Assembly: GCF_024733555.1 (NCBI RefSeq)
Contig: NZ_JANIOF010000001.1
Coordinates: forward strand, 1,822,856 to 1,886,855
DNA from: Paenibacillus sp. SC116
GTDB taxonomy: Bacteria > Bacillota > Bacilli > Paenibacillales > Paenibacillaceae
Length of the DNA: 64,000 bases
Direction of reading: 5' to 3'
Below are positions 55,619 to 64,000 of the stretch, piece after piece. The notes under the pieces were generated by a model. The model searched no databases and had not been told where the DNA came from. It worked only from the letters and a program-made list of their open reading frames with translations. Position 1 is the first letter of the stretch. Every line of letters begins with the position of its first letter. The position numbers were made by a program, and so were the translations under genes.

Positions 55619-56710
55619 TTATTCTACATCGACCATTTCAACAATCATTATATGAAGAAGTTGCGACAAATCAAGCTCCGTTCCTTGAGGAACTGACGCA
55701 CCTTCCGCATCATACAAAACTCTTATAATCGGGCGTTGCGGGTAGTTCGCATTGATTTCTGCTACGATACCGATCTCACCTGTGCTCAACTTAACGGACA
55801 TGCCAAGAGGATACACAGCAATTCGATCCCTAAAGAGAGATAGCATCCACTGTTCATAAAGAGTACCAGATCCTGTATATAAAATTTCCAACGCCTCATG
55901 CGGCAGCATGGCTGGACGATATACACGATTCGTCGTCATCGCATCATAAGAATCCGCAATTGCAATCCATTTCGAAAATTCATGAATGTTATCAGATGTT
56001 AAGCCCCTTGGGTAGCCGGATCCGTTCAAACGTTCATGATGTTGATAAGCACAATGAGCAACAACACGCGGAATATTAGGATCTTCCCTTAAAATGCGAT
56101 ATCCGTATTCCGCATGCATCTTAATCATATCGAATTCAAGCTTCGTAAGTGGACTCGTCTTATTAAGAATAAGTGGATCCAGATGCATCTTGCCAACATC
56201 GTGTAGCAGTGCCCCCATCGAAAGCAGTTTAAGATCGTCTCGTGCATAGCCGTGGTATACACCGAACAGTGTCGTATACACACATACGTTTAAGGAATGA
56301 CGAAATACGTAGTGATCCGTCGTCTGTATATCATTCAACATCACCATTGCTTTATTATGTTTCGAAATATCATGGACAAGATTGTCGAGCATTCCCGAAA
56401 CGGTAGCATCAAAGTCATGATCATGTTTACGCTTGCGAGAGCGTCCGTCAGACATATGCCGCATGAATTGCTGGCGAATCGTTTTATTAGCCATAATTCT
56501 AGTTTCATCACTTAATAGATCGGGAGCTACAATACCTTCCGTTCGCTCATCTTCTACATAAATATAAGATACGTCCCTTTCAATCAAACGACGAATAAAA
56601 GTATCCGTCATCTCAACTTGTTCTTGAAGCAGAACCATACCTTCTTCATTATAGATCTTTTTAGCAAGTCTCATGCCGGGACGGCAATTCATAATCGGTA
56701 TCCACCGCAC
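55619..56710 (-). CDS. HD-GYP domain protein with altered GYP motif
   Basis: The 363-residue protein has an N-terminal DUF3391-like region (RPGMRLAKKIYNEEGMVLL), an HD-GYP domain (RHSLNVCVYTTLFG; ALLHDVGKMHLDPLILNK; CAYQHHERLNGSGYPRG) and a C-terminal beta extension. HD-GYP proteins linearise cyclic di-GMP. Here the usual HHExxDGxGYP reads with Asn instead of Asp, which may weaken or change activity. The GTG start lies 11 bases after AGGGG. It lies downstream of uppP and 57 bases before the MMPL gene. Confidence 0.87.
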   Translation of the reverse strand: MRWIPIMNCRPGMRLAKKIYNEEGMVLLQEQVEMTDTFIRRLIERDVSYIYVEDERTEGIVAPDLLSDETRIMANKTIRQQFMRHMSDGRSRKRKHDHDFDATVSGMLDNLVHDISKHNKAMVMLNDIQTTDHYVFRHSLNVCVYTTLFGVYHGYARDDLKLLSMGALLHDVGKMHLDPLILNKTSPLTKLEFDMIKMHAEYGYRILREDPNIPRVVAHCAYQHHERLNGSGYPRGLTSDNIHEFSKWIAIADSYDAMTTNRVYRPAMLPHEALEILYTGSGTLYEQWMLSLFRDRIAVYPLGMSVKLSTGEIGIVAEINANYPQRPIIRVLYDAEGASVPQGTELDLSQLLHIMIVEMVDVE

Positions 56711-56829
56711 TGTCAGTCAACCCCTGATTCTTTCAAGATGATATTCGTTCTACACGCAAGGAGTTATCTTATCATCATACCATATTGTTGCTACCATCAT
56801 GGCGATATGATGTTGGTGTTGGCCTTTTG

Positions 56830-57654
56830 TCAATACATAATGATGAACCAGAACAGGCCAGCGAGTACGAATCGGTAAATAGCGAAGTATTTCAATTTGA
56901 TAGCTTGTATATATTTGAGGAAAGAAATAACGACAATATAAGCTACTATAAATGAAACGATAAAACCCAATAAGAAGACCGCAAGACCGTCGCCACTTAT
57001 ATATTGATAATTGCTAAGCAATTCATAGCCAGTTGCAGCGATCATAATAGGTATCGCAATTAAAAATGAAAAGTCCGCGGACGCGCGATAACTTACTCCA
57101 CTTAGTAATCCACCTGAAATGGTAGATCCGGAACGTGAAAATCCCGGCCATAGCACAGAGATTATCTGATATACACCAATTAATAACGCTTGCTTATATG
57201 TAATTTGATCGATCGTATGTGCCGTTGGTTCACGCTTGGAACTGAATGACTCAGCCAACCACATAAAAATACCACCCACTACCAACGCCCACATCACTGT
57301 ACTTGCGCTGAACAAAGACTTAATGAAATCTTTCGCAAAAAAAGCAACTACCAGCGCAGGCAATATACCTAGTGCCACATGAAAAAGATTCAAACTAACG
57401 CTTCTCTCCGCGCCTCTAGCTACAGTAACAGGACGAAGTCTGAGCATGGTTAATAATCGGCCTCGATATACAATCGTAATCGCCAAAATAGCACCCAACT
57501 GAATCATAATCATAAACGTTTTTAGCAGCGGATTATGTTCATCTAATCCGATAAATGAAGCTGTCAAAATCATATGCCCTGTCGATGATACAGGAATAAA
57601 TTCTGTTAATCCTTCTACAACCCCTAAAATAACAGCGATAAACACAGTCAACAT
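56830..57654 (-). CDS. uppP: Undecaprenyl-diphosphatase UppP (BacA)
   Basis: The 274-residue membrane enzyme dephosphorylates undecaprenyl pyrophosphate to recycle the cell-wall lipid carrier. Motif 1 is VVEGLTEFIPVSSTGHMIL and motif 2 is PGFSRSGSTISGGL; together they hold the catalytic Glu, Ser, His and Arg. The ATG at 57654 is behind GAGGGAG; a 31-codon upstream frame runs into a palindrome and is rejected. It is flanked by two HD-GYP genes. Confidence 0.95.
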   Translation of the reverse strand: MLTVFIAVILGVVEGLTEFIPVSSTGHMILTASFIGLDEHNPLLKTFMIMIQLGAILAITIVYRGRLLTMLRLRPVTVARGAERSVSLNLFHVALGILPALVVAFFAKDFIKSLFSASTVMWALVVGGIFMWLAESFSSKREPTAHTIDQITYKQALLIGVYQIISVLWPGFSRSGSTISGGLLSGVSYRASADFSFLIAIPIMIAATGYELLSNYQYISGDGLAVFLLGFIVSFIVAYIVVISFLKYIQAIKLKYFAIYRFVLAGLFWFIIMY

Positions 57655-57732
57655 GCGTACTCCCTCTTTCTCCAAAAATGTAATGGCATCAATGGTTATT
57701 GGGATGTATTGCAGTCTTGATGCGGATATATC

Positions 57733-57767
57733 GCTTGTTATGTGCACCTATAGTGCACATAACAAGC
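57733..57767. repeat. Perfect inverted repeat with 15-base arms upstream of uppP
   Basis: GCTTGTTATGTGCAC (57733-57747) and its exact complement (57753-57767) flank a 5-base centre CTATA. Neither side has a T-run, so it is not a standard terminator. It could be an operator, a leader hairpin of uppP or a remnant of a small mobile element. Confidence 0.7.
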
Positions 57768-57910
57768 ATATCAGAAAACCCACTAAAACTCTATGAATAA
57801 GCAAGTAAGCTCTAGCCATAAGAACATTTTCTTTCTATCATTCGAACCTTCATCATTTGACAAATTTTCAATAAATACGACAACTTTCTATCTTTAATTG
57901 GTAAATGTTG

Positions 57911-57939
57911 TTGATAGACCCCTAATTTATTGATATGAT
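57911..57939 (+). promoter_or_regulatory. Predicted sigma-A promoter of the plus-strand HD-GYP gene
   Basis: TTGATA (57911-57916) and TATGAT (57934-57939) are 17 bases apart, each one mismatch from consensus, 40 bases before the ATG. Confidence 0.7.
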
Positions 57940-57978
57940 GAAATCACAAATTTACGAATAGGAACGGTGAATCGCACG

Positions 57979-59088
57979 ATGCGTGTACATGTGAATGATC
58001 TGCAACCTGGAGACATTTTGCAGAACGCTGTCTTCAACCAACATGGTGTTCATGTACTCTCTGCTGGTACGGTACTGAGAGAAAGAGACATCGGCATCCT
58101 TATCGGTCACTTGATTGACGATATTGACATCATAGCTCCTACACCATTCAACTCACCACAAGACCATCAGACTCATACTTCTACAACAAGAGCCACAGAT
58201 TTCAATACTCCCGATTCACATTCAAGCTTTTCGAATGATGTGAACAGCTACGAGAAACTATTCCCTTACTATCAAGATGCAGTCAAATCAACAAATCTTT
58301 TGTTTCATTATGCGCTTACGAACGGGCGCCTTGCACAAGAGGCTGTGGACTATACGATTACCCCGCTGTTAGAACAATTTCAACAAGAACGGGATGTCGT
58401 TTCCTTGCTGCTTCGTCTTAACTCACAAGATGATTACACCTGCCAGCATTCAGTCCAAGTCGGGATGTTGTCCTACTATTTAGCTACATGGCTTGGCCAT
58501 ACAAAGGAAGAAGCCCTGCGTATCGGGAAAGCCGGATATTTGCATGATATAGGAAAGTGCCAAGTAGATCGTGACATCTTAAATAAACCCGCCCCATTAA
58601 CACAAGAAGAATATGAACAAATGAAGCTCCACCCACTTGCAGGCTATCAAATTATTCGTTCTACCTATGAGGACAAATGGATTGCAATTGCTGCATTACA
58701 GCATCATGAGCGTACAGATGGTACTGGATATCCAGAAGGGCTAACAGGTGAAAATATACATTTGGTAGCCAAAATCGTATCTGTTGCAGATGTTTACAGC
58801 GCAATGATATCTTCTCGTACTTATCAAGATAAGAAGGATCTACTAACGGTGCTGAAGCAAATGTACCAGTTGAGCTTCTCGAAGCTCGATCCGATTATTA
58901 CGCATACGTTTATCCGCTACATGCTGCCTAACTTCCTTCATAAACGTGTCAAACTAACAGATGGTCGTGACGGCATTATCGTCATGAATCACGCAACCGA
59001 CTTTTTCAGACCGCTTATTCGAGTAGAACAAGAATTTATCGATCTTACGGTCAATCGCAATTTGGATATCGATTATGTATATGTATAA
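57979..59088 (+). CDS. HD-GYP domain protein (cyclic di-GMP phosphodiesterase type)
   Basis: The 369-residue protein has an N-terminal adaptor region (VHVNDLQPGDILQNAVFN), a hydrophilic Thr/Ser/Asp-rich linker (about 55-85) and an HD-GYP domain with complete motifs QHSVQVGMLSYYL, GYLHDIGKCQVD and ALQHHERTDGTGYPEG, then VADVYSAMISSRTY. All metal and GYP residues are present, so activity on cyclic di-GMP is likely. The ATG at 57979 lies eight bases after GGTGA; a GTG four codons earlier is possible. Confidence 0.88.
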   Translation: MRVHVNDLQPGDILQNAVFNQHGVHVLSAGTVLRERDIGILIGHLIDDIDIIAPTPFNSPQDHQTHTSTTRATDFNTPDSHSSFSNDVNSYEKLFPYYQDAVKSTNLLFHYALTNGRLAQEAVDYTITPLLEQFQQERDVVSLLLRLNSQDDYTCQHSVQVGMLSYYLATWLGHTKEEALRIGKAGYLHDIGKCQVDRDILNKPAPLTQEEYEQMKLHPLAGYQIIRSTYEDKWIAIAALQHHERTDGTGYPEGLTGENIHLVAKIVSVADVYSAMISSRTYQDKKDLLTVLKQMYQLSFSKLDPIITHTFIRYMLPNFLHKRVKLTDGRDGIIVMNHATDFFRPLIRVEQEFIDLTVNRNLDIDYVYV

Positions 59089-59106
59089 GGACAAGATTTA
59101 AGAAGA

Positions 59107-59142
59107 AAGATGACTTCACTTATTAGTATAAGTAGTCATCTT
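59107..59142 (+). terminator. Terminator of the HD-GYP gene
   Basis: AAGATGACT pairs with AGTCATCTT, followed by seven T; ACTTAT/ATAAGT extends the stem inward. Confidence 0.85.
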
Positions 59143-59183
59143 TTTTTGTTATCTGAGTGCTCAAATATTCTATCATGCAAAGA

Positions 59184-59203
59184 ACACCGCAATTAAATTG
59201 CGG
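59184..59203 (+). repeat. Copy 1 of a shared 20-base hairpin upstream of a secreted protein gene
   Basis: A 20-base sequence containing ACCGCAAT-TAA-ATTGCGGT occurs here and again at 59852-59871, each about 85-105 bases before one of two paralogous genes. At this copy the stem is 8 bases with a 3-base loop. A TATGAT at 59247-59252 could be the -10 of the following gene. Confidence 0.7.
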
Positions 59204-59287
59204 TTTCTATCAATATATTTACGTTCCGTTAATTTTCCAAATTTGATATGATAGCCTACGAAATACAAATATAGGGAGGAAAATTTC

Positions 59288-59728
59288 GTGAAAAAAGGAT
59301 TCAAAGCATTGCTTGTAACAACTATTCTTAGCTTAACAGTAGCTTCGTCGGTTTTCGCAGCTGATCCTTACGAGAATCCAGTTAATGATTTTTATTTCCA
59401 AGCCCAGACTGTTAGCCCAGGAACTGGTGCATGGGGATACTTAAGCTCTGGCGATACTGATTGGTACAAATTCACTCCTTATTTTTCTGGACAGCAGCGC
59501 ATTTTATTCCACCCTCCTGATGATCAAGTCTATAACGTTCTCATCTTTGAAGCGTCGACGATGGAATCTGGTGGAGGAACTGCAATTGCTTCTAAAACGA
59601 TTGTTAATGGATCGACCTCAACGAATGAGTTTTCATTTAATGTTCAAGGTGGCAAATCCTATTATGCCTTAGTGTCAGGATCTGCTAACCTTTCAAGACA
59701 ATATGTCTTTGCAGTAATAGGACAATGA
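59288..59728 (+). CDS. Small secreted protein 1, PPC-domain-like
   Basis: The 146-residue precursor has a typical Sec signal peptide (MKKGFKALL, hydrophobic core, cleavage after SSVFA), then DPYENPVNDFYFQA. The mature part (about 122 residues) has GDTDWYKFTPYFSGQQRILF, a central strand VYNVLIFE and a Gly-Gly-Lys-x-Tyr-Tyr motif (FNVQGGKSYYALVSG). This resembles a stand-alone bacterial pre-peptidase C-terminal (PPC) beta-sandwich; the match is by eye. The start is GTG behind GGGAGG. It is paralogous to the next gene. Confidence 0.8.
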   Translation: MKKGFKALLVTTILSLTVASSVFAADPYENPVNDFYFQAQTVSPGTGAWGYLSSGDTDWYKFTPYFSGQQRILFHPPDDQVYNVLIFEASTMESGGGTAIASKTIVNGSTSTNEFSFNVQGGKSYYALVSGSANLSRQYVFAVIGQ

Positions 59729-59851
59729 TAACATTAGTTTCTACAGAATAATGTTATTAAATATAACCTTATTACAATTGAAGAAAGTGACCGACCCTGT
59801 AGCTCAAAACACCTAACAAGGTAAAAATCCAGCCACAAGTAATCAAATTGG

Positions 59852-59871
59852 ACACCGCAATTAAATTGCGG
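59852..59871 (+). repeat. Copy 2 of the shared 20-base hairpin
   Basis: Identical over 20 bases to 59184-59203. Downstream similarity continues loosely (AATATA...ACGTTA), suggesting the gene was duplicated with its upstream region. Confidence 0.7.
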
Positions 59872-59956
59872 AATCTAAAAATATAATCACGTTAGATAAT
59901 AACTCCATATTTTATAGTAATAATAAATCTAAATAATGTAGGGAGATGAATTTGTT

Positions 59957-60415
59957 ATGAAAAAAGGGATTAAAACTTTACTTTTAGCAACTATGCTCAC
60001 TTTTACTTCGATTTCATCCGTATCCGCTGCACCTGATCCATACGAGAACCCAATTAATGAAGTGCCACACCAAGCTGTTTACATCCCTCATGCCAGTACA
60101 GTATCTGCCCATCTAGGAAATAACGATCAAGATTGGTTTTATCTATCAGCTCACAGTACTGGACAACAGAGAGTGTTATTTTTCCCACCTGATTATCCTA
60201 ATAACCAGGTATATAACTTAGCAGTCTATGAGGAAAGTGTACTCAATCCAGGAAGTTCTTCTGCAATCACACATAAAGTCGTATACAATACCAATGGTTC
60301 TTCTACAGAGCTATCGTTCCCAGTTCAAGCGGGAAAACGCTACTATGTCGTAGTAGCAGGATCTTCGATCTTATATCATCCTTACACCCTTCTTGTAGTT
60401 GGTCAAATCACATAA
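59957..60415 (+). CDS. Small secreted protein 2, PPC-domain-like paralogue
   Basis: The 152-residue precursor has a signal peptide MKKGIKTLLLATMLTFTSISSVSA and mature start APDPYENPINEVPHQA. It shares with protein 1 DPYENP, NDQDWFYLSAHSTGQQRVLFFPP, VYNLAVYEE, a Pro-Gly-Ser-Ser segment and VQAGKRYYVVVAGSS. Overall identity looks moderate, so the duplication is not recent. GGGAGATG precedes the ATG. No protease or other domain is attached. Confidence 0.8.
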   Translation: MKKGIKTLLLATMLTFTSISSVSAAPDPYENPINEVPHQAVYIPHASTVSAHLGNNDQDWFYLSAHSTGQQRVLFFPPDYPNNQVYNLAVYEESVLNPGSSSAITHKVVYNTNGSSTELSFPVQAGKRYYVVVAGSSILYHPYTLLVVGQIT

Positions 60416-60539
60416 CATTTCACTATAAGCATATAAGTCAGCCTAGCTAAATTCATTAATCAATAATCTACTATTAGATGTCCCTACCACTAACTACCCT
60501 TTTGTGTAGAGATAACTATAAAGTACAAACCTCAAAAAT

Positions 60540-60574
60540 AACAGAAGGCGAACTTATTAAGTTCGCCTTCTGTT
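60540..60574 (+). terminator. Terminator after the secreted protein pair
   Basis: A perfect 16-base stem (60540-60555 with 60559-60574) with a 3-base centre is followed by TATGG. Few T residues follow. Confidence 0.7.
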
Positions 60575-60672
60575 TATGGAGGAATTTATAGCAGTCTACA
60601 TTTTCTTTTTCTTATGAAATTTGATGAAGAAAAATTGTTGCTTATGCTTTTATCCACAGCATGATACAAAAA

Positions 60673-60704
60673 AAAAGAATCCGCAATCATTTGCGGATTC
60701 TTTT
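60673..60704. terminator. Terminator of the suf operon (bidirectional)
   Basis: AAAAGAATCCGCAA pairs perfectly with TTGCGGATTCTTTT around TCAT. The minus strand has nine consecutive T. Its CCGCAA/TTGCGG core resembles the hairpins at 59184 and 59852. Confidence 0.88.
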
Positions 60705-60804
60705 TCGTCTATAGTGATAATAAAACAATTAGCGCACTCAACTGATTGGGTCCGTACAATTACCATAGTTAATGTACTCCCGTCAGAGATACAGTTGTTT
60801 TATA

Positions 60805-62202
60805 TTATCCGATAGAACCTTCCATCTCGAACTTGATGAGACGATTCATCTCAACCGCATACTCCATCGGCAATTCTTTCGTGAATGGCTCGATGAAGCC
60901 CATAACGATCATCTGAGTTGCTTCATCTTCCGTCAAGCCGCGGCTCATCAGGTAGAAGAGTTGCTCTTCAGATACCTTAGATACAGTCGCTTCGTGCTCA
61001 AGCGTGATGTTGTCATTCAAAATCTCGTTGTACGGAATAGTATCAGAAGTGGACTCGTTATCAAGGATAAGCGTGTCGCACTTTACGTTCGACTTAGCTC
61101 CGTCCGAGTTACGTCCGAATTGAGCAAGACCACGGTACGTTACTTTACCGCCATGTTTCGAGATCGACTTGGATACAATTGTAGATGTTGTATCTGGAGC
61201 CAAGTGAATCATCTTAGCACCCGCATCTTGGTGCTGACCTTTACCTGCTACAGCAATGGAAAGTACGGAGCCTTTTGCGCCGCGACCTTTCAAAATAACT
61301 GCAGGGTATTTCATTGTCAGCTTGGAGCCGATGTTACCATCAACCCACTCCATATTTGCGTTTTCTTCACATACAGCACGCTTTGTAACCAAGTTGTAAA
61401 TGTTTGGTGCCCAGTTCTGAATCGTCGTGTAGCGAACGCGAGCGTTCTTCTTCACGATGATTTCAACAACTGCAGAGTGAAGAGAGTTTGTGCTGTAAAC
61501 AGGAGCTGTACAGCCTTCTACGTAATGCACGAAGCTATCTTCGTCCGCAATGATAAGCGTACGCTCGAACTGACCCATATTCTCGGAGTTGATACGGAAG
61601 TAAGCTTGCAAAGGAATTTCACACTTCACGCCTTTAGGCACGTAGATGAAACTTCCTCCGGACCATACCGCACTGTTCAATGCAGAGAATTTGTTGTCTG
61701 CGATTGGAACAACGGTAGCAAAGTACTCTTTGAAAATTTCAGGATGCTCACGAAGCGCAGTGTCCGTATCTGTAAAGATAACACCCTGATCTTCAAGCTC
61801 CTTTTGCATGCTGTGGTAAACAACCTCAGATTCGTACTGTGCAGATACACCTGCAAGGAACTTCTGTTCCGCTTCAGGAATACCAAGCTTGTCAAACGTC
61901 TCTTTGATCTCCGCAGGAACTTCTTCCCACGTCTTACCTTGTTTCTCAGAAGGACGAACATAGTATTGGATATCGTTGAAGTCCAACCCATCCAATTCTC
62001 CGCCCCAACGAGGAGTTTCCATTTTCTCAAACTGCTTCAAAGACTTCATACGGAAGTCCAGCATCCATTGCGGCTCGTTCTTGATGCGCGAAATTTCTGC
62101 TACGATTTCAGGTGTTAAGCCTTTACCCGATTGAAAAATCGCTTGGTGATTATCTCGGAAGCCATATTTGTACTCTTCCATTTCCGGCATTGATTTAGCC
62201 AT
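60805..62202 (-). CDS. sufB: Fe-S cluster assembly scaffold SufB
   Basis: The 465-residue SufB has the beta-helix core of the SufBCD scaffold that builds Fe-S clusters. It contains [45 protein letters not shown]-type [13 protein letters not shown] and the C-terminal [19 protein letters not shown]. It is the last gene of sufC-D-S-U-B (sufC outside the window). AAGGAGGT lies eight bases before the ATG at 62202; a GTG one codon up is also possible. Confidence 0.97.
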   Translation of the reverse strand: MAKSMPEMEEYKYGFRDNHQAIFQSGKGLTPEIVAEISRIKNEPQWMLDFRMKSLKQFEKMETPRWGGELDGLDFNDIQYYVRPSEKQGKTWEEVPAEIKETFDKLGIPEAEQKFLAGVSAQYESEVVYHSMQKELEDQGVIFTDTDTALREHPEIFKEYFATVVPIADNKFSALNSAVWSGGSFIYVPKGVKCEIPLQAYFRINSENMGQFERTLIIADEDSFVHYVEGCTAPVYSTNSLHSAVVEIIVKKNARVRYTTIQNWAPNIYNLVTKRAVCEENANMEWVDGNIGSKLTMKYPAVILKGRGAKGSVLSIAVAGKGQHQDAGAKMIHLAPDTTSTIVSKSISKHGGKVTYRGLAQFGRNSDGAKSNVKCDTLILDNESTSDTIPYNEILNDNITLEHEATVSKVSEEQLFYLMSRGLTEDEATQMIVMGFIEPFTKELPMEYAVEMNRLIKFEMEGSIG

Positions 62203-62260
62203 CACCGTATACCTCCTTCAGTAATGTCACCTGAACCTTATCGGTTCAACTGACTTCGAT

Positions 62261-64000
<1,740 letters not shown>

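Larger units (their letters stand above)
57655..57978. other. Intergenic region between divergent uppP and HD-GYP gene
   Basis: No gene is seen in this 324-base stretch. It holds a perfect 15-base-arm inverted repeat at 57733-57767, 79 bases upstream of the uppP start, and the promoter of the plus-strand HD-GYP gene at 57911-57939. Confidence 0.65.
60416..60804. other. Intergenic region with two terminators
   Basis: No gene is seen in these 389 bases between the convergent secreted-protein gene and sufB. The recognisable content is the two hairpins at 60540 and 60673; a short Lys-rich frame starting near 60621 is not supported. Confidence 0.6.

Noticed and set aside
57654-57747. Upstream in-frame extension of uppP by 31 codons
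   Set aside because: It begins inside the palindrome, lacks a Shine-Dalgarno, and the internal ATG has GAGGGAG and the standard N-terminus.
60772-62118. A 448-codon open frame on the plus strand opposite sufB
   Set aside because: It lies wholly antisense to a clear sufB, its translation is Cys/Arg/Phe-rich without recognisable motifs, and no Shine-Dalgarno precedes it. It reflects codon bias of the real gene.

Overview
The window reads as chromosome of a low-to-mid G+C, endospore-forming Firmicute, most likely Paenibacillaceae (Paenibacillus-like). The evidence is an alpha/beta small acid-soluble spore protein, the sporulation families YtaF, YtrH, YtrI, YtvI and YheC/YheD, a YpdA-type bacillithiol disulfide reductase, the Firmicute SUF order, strong AGGAGG ribosome binding sites with many TTG/GTG starts, and a backbone that follows the Bacillus subtilis dnaE-acc-pyk-citZ-icd-mdh-phoPR-polA-mutM-ytaF-coaE neighbourhood. 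No rRNA, tRNA, prophage, IS element or CRISPR array was seen.

Region by region. 1-7.1 kb: the tail of a probable ECF transporter S component, nrdR, a spore DNA-protecting protein, and the minus-strand group polA-mutM-ytaF-coaE-lytic transglycosylase. 7.3-17.6 kb: a phosphate block. The pstS-C-A-B-phoU operon is preceded by four 6-mers at exact 11-bp spacing (a Pho box), and phoR and phoP lie nearby in swapped order. A cytochrome bd operon on the plus strand, with a 34-codon CydS-like ORF, sits between the two. 17.7-25.3 kb: a BASS-family transporter coupled to a class I fumarase, an HD-domain nucleotidase, an unknown 4-TM protein, and the TCA operon citZ-icd-mdh. 25.6-36.4 kb: ytvI, fxsA, a hotdog thioesterase, pyk, accA/accD, a PgpA/YutG-like protein and dnaE, which carries a GC-rich alanine linker. 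pfkA is absent from its usual place between accA and pyk.

36.6-42.4 kb: ytrH-ytrI-ytpI behind a sigma-E-like promoter, a nitroreductase, ytoI, a small membrane protein, yheA and yheB. 42.6-48.8 kb is the most unusual part: five tandem, mostly translationally coupled, divergent YheC/YheD ATP-grasp ligase paralogues behind a sigma-K-like promoter. They are probably a mother-cell sporulation operon that makes amide or peptide bonds on an unknown coat-associated substrate.

48.9-59.1 kb: a HAD phosphatase, ypdA, a second AI-2E/YtvI-type membrane protein, the radical SAM protein YfkAB, an MMPL transporter, and two HD-GYP proteins on either side of uppP. Two intergenic inverted repeats here are not explained by genes (49724-49838 and 57733-57767). 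59.2-60.4 kb: a tandem pair of small secreted proteins with a shared upstream hairpin. 60.8-64.0 kb: the sufD(partial)-sufS-sufU-sufB Fe-S assembly operon.

Start codons were refined from visible Shine-Dalgarno sequences. Functions rest on motif and family recognition by eye, without database searches.
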